A stretch of 64,000 bases of DNA from Saccharomonospora amisosensis (GTDB lineage: Bacteria; Actinomycetota; Actinomycetes; Mycobacteriales; Pseudonocardiaceae): contig NZ_JAAOYM010000002.1 of NCBI RefSeq assembly GCF_011761185.1, positions 124,001 through 188,000 of the forward strand. The letters are read 5' to 3'. Of the stretch, positions 43,401 to 49,400 are shown one piece after another. Every line of letters begins with the position of its first letter. Position 1 is the first letter of the stretch. Both the position numbers and the translations under genes were made by a program. The notes below the pieces were generated by a model. The model had not been told where the DNA came from and did no database searches. It was given only the letters and a program-made list of their open reading frames with translations.

Positions 43401-46400
43401 GACCTGGGCCGATCTGGACCAGGTCGTGTTGGCTGCTCGCGCGGACGGCGCGCCACCGGATTCCATGCGCGAGAGCCTGTTCGGGGCTTCGCTCGGGTTG
43501 GAGTCCGCCGGACCAGGGGGCATGGGCAGCGAGGCCGTGTTCCAGGTGTTGTGGGCGGTCGCCGGCGCACAGCCCGACCTGGTGCGGGCCGTCGACGCGG
43601 GCCCTCCCGACACCTCAGGAGCGCAGCCGGTTCGGCTGTATGTGGCGGAGGTGGCCGAGGGCGAGGCTGGTGCTCGCCCGGTGGGCAGGACGACCGTCAC
43701 CGTGAACCCCGCGCTGCCTGCCCTGGAAACCGAAGGCGCACCGGCCCCCCGATGGATGCGGGTGATCGAGCAGGCGCTGGCGCACCGAGACATTCAGGAT
43801 GCGGGCACGCTCGCCGGGTTGCTCACGGAGGTGTCCGGCAGCCGGACGGTTGTGAGTCGGCCCGAGTCGGCGTCGGGCCTGGAGGCATTGCTGCGGCGGC
43901 TCGCGGACGCCGAGTTACCGCTGCTGGTGCGAACGGACACCGGAGAGATAACGGGACTGGTGCCGCGGGTCGACGACCAGGGCGGGCTCGGCTTGCGGTC
44001 CCCAGGTGGGGTCATCGGGATCGAGTCGCTGCCGCGTGATCTGTGGCGCCCGGGAGATGCGGTCGTTCACCCCGTGCTGCCCGACGCACGGCCCGATCAG
44101 CCCGGTGCCGACGCGGAGTCACCCGCACCCGACATTGTGGACCCGGGACGCTGGAGCCGTCTCGACGGTGGGTCCGCCCCCAAGGCCTCAGCGCGGTCCA
44201 GTACGGATACGAATGGAAAAGGCGGGCGAACGCCGCGGGGGTCACCGCAGCGACCGAACAACAAGGATCCAAGTGATACCGGAACATCACCGGCGCGAGA
44301 TCCCGCGCCGACGGGGAGAACTCTAGCGCGCCCGCACGAACCCCGGGCTCATCCTCGCGCCACGCAGGGTGATGTTTCGCCGCCCGAGCCGGAGATCCCT
44401 CCGGGAAGGCGAAAACGAAGATCCGATCATCCTGTCGACGACGGTCACGTTCCGCGGCGTGACGCTGACGATTCCGCGGGCATGCGATCGCATGACACAC
44501 GCACGTCGATGAGCGAGCTTTTCCGTGTGCGCTTGGGAAGTTTCGACGGCTGCGGTTCCGACGGCCAGGCAAGCTCGCACGCCACGACGGCTGAGCCATC
44601 GACCGGTGCAAGTGTTCACGGCGTCGAAATCCCTTCTGTCCAGCCAAGTTCTTCAGAAGTTTACCACGATGACCACCGGCATGCACCCGTGAATTCCCTC
44701 GGCGACGGGAGTTCTCCAGCCTCCGGTAACCCGTTCTTCACCGAAGGCGGGCCACCCGGGAACGTGGCGATCACGGTGGAGGAACCCAGCGCGCCCGGAC
44801 TGGCGGCTTCGGTACCGGCCAGCGACGAACTCCCGCACCTGAGAACGCTCGCCGCCGAACTCAACCCGGTGCTGAACAGGCACGGGTTGCCGAACGTGAC
44901 GGCAGCCGAGCTCAGCGAGTTACTGTTTCCCTGGTTCGCGAAGCTGTTCCGCACCGGCGGGCACCGCTTGGTGTTCGGGCCGGTCGAGGTCGACCTGGCG
45001 TTCCACATGCGGTCAGCCTCGCGCGTGCATACCCCAGTCGTGCTGGATCGGATGAGCGAATCGCAGGTCCAGTTGCCGGAAACCGCCGCCACCAGCGGCT
45101 CCCACGGCGAGCACGTCTACATCGGACAGATTCCGGTCACGCTCGCGGTCGCCGGTCACGACGTCGGGTTGGACCCACTCGTGCGTGTCAACAGGCAGAG
45201 CGACGTGGCGACCAGCGTGGTGTCGCCCACGACGAGGTCCGGGCAGGGGCACGAACTTCGGGGAGATGTGTCCATGTACGACATCGAGATCGAAGCCGAG
45301 GCGCGAATCGGGGTGGCGGCGGGCGCTCGGGAAGCGGTAGCGCTCGGCAACGAGCGGTTTCCCGTCTGGGTACTGGACGCCTACCAGCGGCCGCTGACCG
45401 ACCCCGTGGTGTTCCGGACAGGGCGCCGCGACGAAACCGAGCTACGCAAAGAGAGTCGAGTGTCCAGTCTCGACAGAGTCACTCACCTGATCGATGCCGT
45501 GCTGGAGGCACTGCCGGTGCGGGCGAGAACGGACCCCGACATCCGGGCACAGGTGGTGCGTCAGGTGCACGGCATGTTCGCGGGTATGCGGGACGCGCTT
45601 GACCCGGCCGAAGGCTACCCCGTCGAGATCCGTGACTCCCGCGGCCGGTTGATCCACCGGCCGGTCGTGCGGATCCAACTCGACTGGGCTCGCGCGCGGC
45701 CGACACACGAGGCAGCCAAGTGGATCAACTACGGCCACGTTTCGAGCATGTTCGGCCACGTGCGCGTAACCCATCGGCACGGGCTCGGTCGCGCGTGGGG
45801 AATGGCCGGTGGCCTTGCCGTCACCGGCGAGTACCTGCGCGGCCGGGTTTCCACGCGCGCCGTGGGATTCGACAACGGGTTCTACGTCTTCTCCGAGGAG
45901 CTGGCTTTCCGGCCCAAGCACACCTACGACGTTCCCGCGTCGATCACCGTAACGCACGGCGAGCGGGAGGCAGCCGAGGTTCGCACGGCGATTCGGCTCG
46001 ACAGCGCGGCGTACGTACAGGTACCCGCCGAGGTGGCCGCGGCGAACGGGCTGGCGATCGGTCGCGCCGAGTTCGTGACCGACCAAAATGGTGCACCGCT
46101 GACGAGAATAGAGCGCTTACCCGTGCTGGACGTTCACCGGGTGGTGCGTGTGGACGAACGCGGTGAGCGGCTGTGGGACACGCGCGTGGTACCCGTGTTG
46201 CACGGCGGGCTGACGCCACCGGGGCAGGAACGAACAGGCCAGGCCGAATCGTTGCGGCACGGGCCGGGCCTGCTGGACAAGGTTCACGCGGTCACCGGCC
46301 TGCACTCGCTGCGGCAGGCGGTACGTACGCTGCTCGCGCAGCACGGTGCCACGCCGGAACAGGCCCACGCCACCGCCGAAGGCTTCACGGAGGACACAGC

Positions 46401-49400
46401 GGGGCTGTGGCTTGCGGAGGCGGCACAGGGTATGCGCATCCCGTTCCGGGCAACCGGACAGCGGGGCGAGGGGCGGGTCGCGGAGCTGCTTGTCGAATCG
46501 AGTATGGACGGTGCTGATCGGATCGTGCTCGGGCATCGCGAGCGCGGACACTCGGTCGCCTCGGTGATGGCCAGCGCGCGAGTGAGCAACCGAGCGGAGT
46601 CGGCCAGGACCCGCCGACTCGGGATCGCCTACCTCTCGGGCAGGGCCCGCCGTGAGGTCACCAGCGGGGTCCGCGGGGCCGACACCACCTGGCAGTTCGG
46701 CGGGTCTCGCGTGAAGTACGCCGGTGGCACCACCGAACTGCTGGCGCTGGTCAGCTTCCGCGTCGCCGTAGTCGAGTCCTCCGCCCCGCCCGTCGAGATT
46801 CGCGACCAGTACGCACATCTGTCCACTCCGGACTTGCGTGTCGCGGAACTCGGCGGGGCAGCGGTTGCTACGCCGGATGGTGTGCCGCTTGAGCTGCTGG
46901 CCGGCGGCAGTCCCGTCCGGTTCGACACCGACGGCCTGCTGGAGCAAGTGCAAGCGGTGCTGGGCGACCCGGCGCGCCCGGGCGGAGACAGCCGTGCCGC
47001 CGTGACGACCGCGCTGGGCAAACACAACCTGCTCGCGCGGGTCCCGGCGATGTTGTCCGACGGTGTTCCGGTGGGCACCGCTGAACTCACGGGAGCGGTG
47101 AAGCGCATCCGTGCGGTTCGGACGCTGGACAAGGTCGAGAGCGGTTCCCAGGCATTTCGCCTCAGCGGGCGGCAGTCCGAGGTGGTCGCGCGCAGGAAGC
47201 TCTTCGGGGAGGCCGGTTCCGGCCCCGGGCTCGCCGGGGGCGAGACGACGGCGACGACGATCGACGTCGAGTCCGATCCGAGCGGCGAGCTGGAGTCCGA
47301 CTGGGCGATTCCGGTCTCGGCCGTGCTGCTGGAGGCAGAGCTGGAAATCCGGGTCAGCGGCCCGGTTGCCGGGGGGCGTACCGCGAAGGCGACCTACCAG
47401 TGGGTGCTTCCGCTGCCGCAGGCACTGGAGTTCTACGCCCGAGCGGACAACGCGCTGGCCGACGCGCTACCGGTGGAAGTCGTCGACGACGCGCTGCGCC
47501 AATGGGTCGAAGGGCACCGGAGTGTGCCCGAGCGGATGGCGGCCGGACAGCTCATGCTCGATCCGCTCGTCGCGGCGGGCACGGTGCTGCGGCGCTCCCG
47601 CGATCTCCTCGACTCGGGTATGCCGATCGACCGGCAGCTTGTCTCGCGGGCCGTGGAGCAGTTCGCCGCGGTGGAGTTGGCCGAATCGGCGAGCGACACC
47701 GCCCTGCTGGACACGCTCGAACACTCGCTGCTGCATGGGCGCGTCGCGGAGCCCACCTACCGGGACAACCCACCGCCCTACTCCGGTCTGCTCCGATTCA
47801 CCGGCTGGCGACCGCAGGCCGGTGAGCCGGACCAGCCCAATTCGCCGTACGCCAAGGCGCTGCGTGGGCTTCGGCGGTTGCGGGCCGAGCTGGTCGATAG
47901 CCCCGGCGTGGTCGCGCAGTTGCGGGACGCGCTTGCCGAGGGGCCGAACCTGCGGCACACCCAGCGGCTCGCGGCCGCAAAGGGGGGCACCGTGCTGTAC
48001 TCCGGGCCGGTGCGGATGGGCAAGCGCGGGTGGCGGCAACTCGAAGCCCGCTACGAACTCGTCCCCGTCGACCAGCCGCGCAGGCTCGGCGTCTCCTGGC
48101 ACCGAGGGGACGAGTACCACGCGCGTAGCTGGCGGTTCGGCAGCCGGACGAAGGGGAGGGTCGTCGCCAGCAGGCTCGGCGCGACCGCGGGACACGGCGC
48201 TGGTCCGGCGGACCTTTCCGGCGACGGCTACGGCACCCAGGGGGCGGGATGGAGTTCCACCGAGTCCGGTGCCCGGATGCGAAGTGAAGCCCTGCTCGCC
48301 AGGGAAGGCGATGTGCTCTACCAGCAGCGGTTCGAAGAGCGCATCACCTGGTCGCTGCGGCCGATGCCGAAGGGCCGACTCGCCGCGCTGCTGGGCAGGG
48401 TCGGCATGGGGCGCCCGCGCGTGGTTACCGAGACGTCGCGGGGAATCGCGCTGCTGAGCTACCCGACGAGCTTCCTCAGCGGGCCGGTGACAGGTCCGCA
48501 GCAGCGCAGCGACCTGCGCAGGCTCACCGATCTCGGTGAGCTACGCAGGCAGGCCTTCGTGGAAGGTAGCCCGCAGGAAGTGCTGCTGCCTGCCGCCCTT
48601 CGTGCGACGCGAGACCTGCTCGGGTATGCGGGCTCGCAACGCGCCGCCGAGGGGTTGCGGCACCTGTTCAGCCAGGCACGTGCGGGCACGCTTTGGGGCA
48701 TGCTCGCCGAAGGAACGCCCACCTCGGTGGCCAAGGTCGGCGAGGACAGCGGTCAACTGGTCGACATCCAAGCGCGACTGAGCCAGGCTCAGCTCGAAGT
48801 GGTCGGTCACTACTCGGGCAACGTCGGTTTCGGCAGGTCGGACCGCTCGGACGAGACCGTGACCCAGCGGCACGACGTCCTTCGCGGGATCGCGGTGAAG
48901 GGCACGATCGGGCTGCCAGGCGGTTCCCTTCCCGGAGCTGGTCTTCCGTACTCCGAGAAGGCGAGCTGGCGCGGCTACACCGAGTCCCGTCTCGGCGAAT
49001 CCGCCCGCTCGGGACACCGTCGCGACCAGGCACTGAAGGAACACAGCCCGCTCGTCCTGGTGCGGGTACGCGCCCGGTTCGCGATCACCGCCGAGTTGAG
49101 CGAGTCACTCGGCCCGAGACTGCCGGGCAGGCGCAGCCGACTCGGGATCACCACCGAGGCGACGGACATCCTGCTCGCCATCGAGGAGCACGAGCTGAGC
49201 GGGCTGCGGCAACGGCTGGACAGCACCCGGCCGTGGCTGTCGCCGACCGACCCGGTGCGGGAGGCCAGGCTCGCGGAACGGGTCAGGCGCACACTGCGCC
49301 ACTGGCGGCGGCAAGCCGAGCGGAACCCGGTCCGGGTGGAGCCCGCACTGCTGCGGGCGGCACGAACACCGGACTACGACCCGCAGCGACCGGGACGGGC

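Noticed and set aside
44012-44686. 224-codon minus-strand frame over the low-GC linker
   Set aside because: Considered as a real small gene because the giant frame is low-complexity here, but it has no Shine-Dalgarno and an Arg/His/Ala-rich translation. I kept only the observation of short coding-like fragments.
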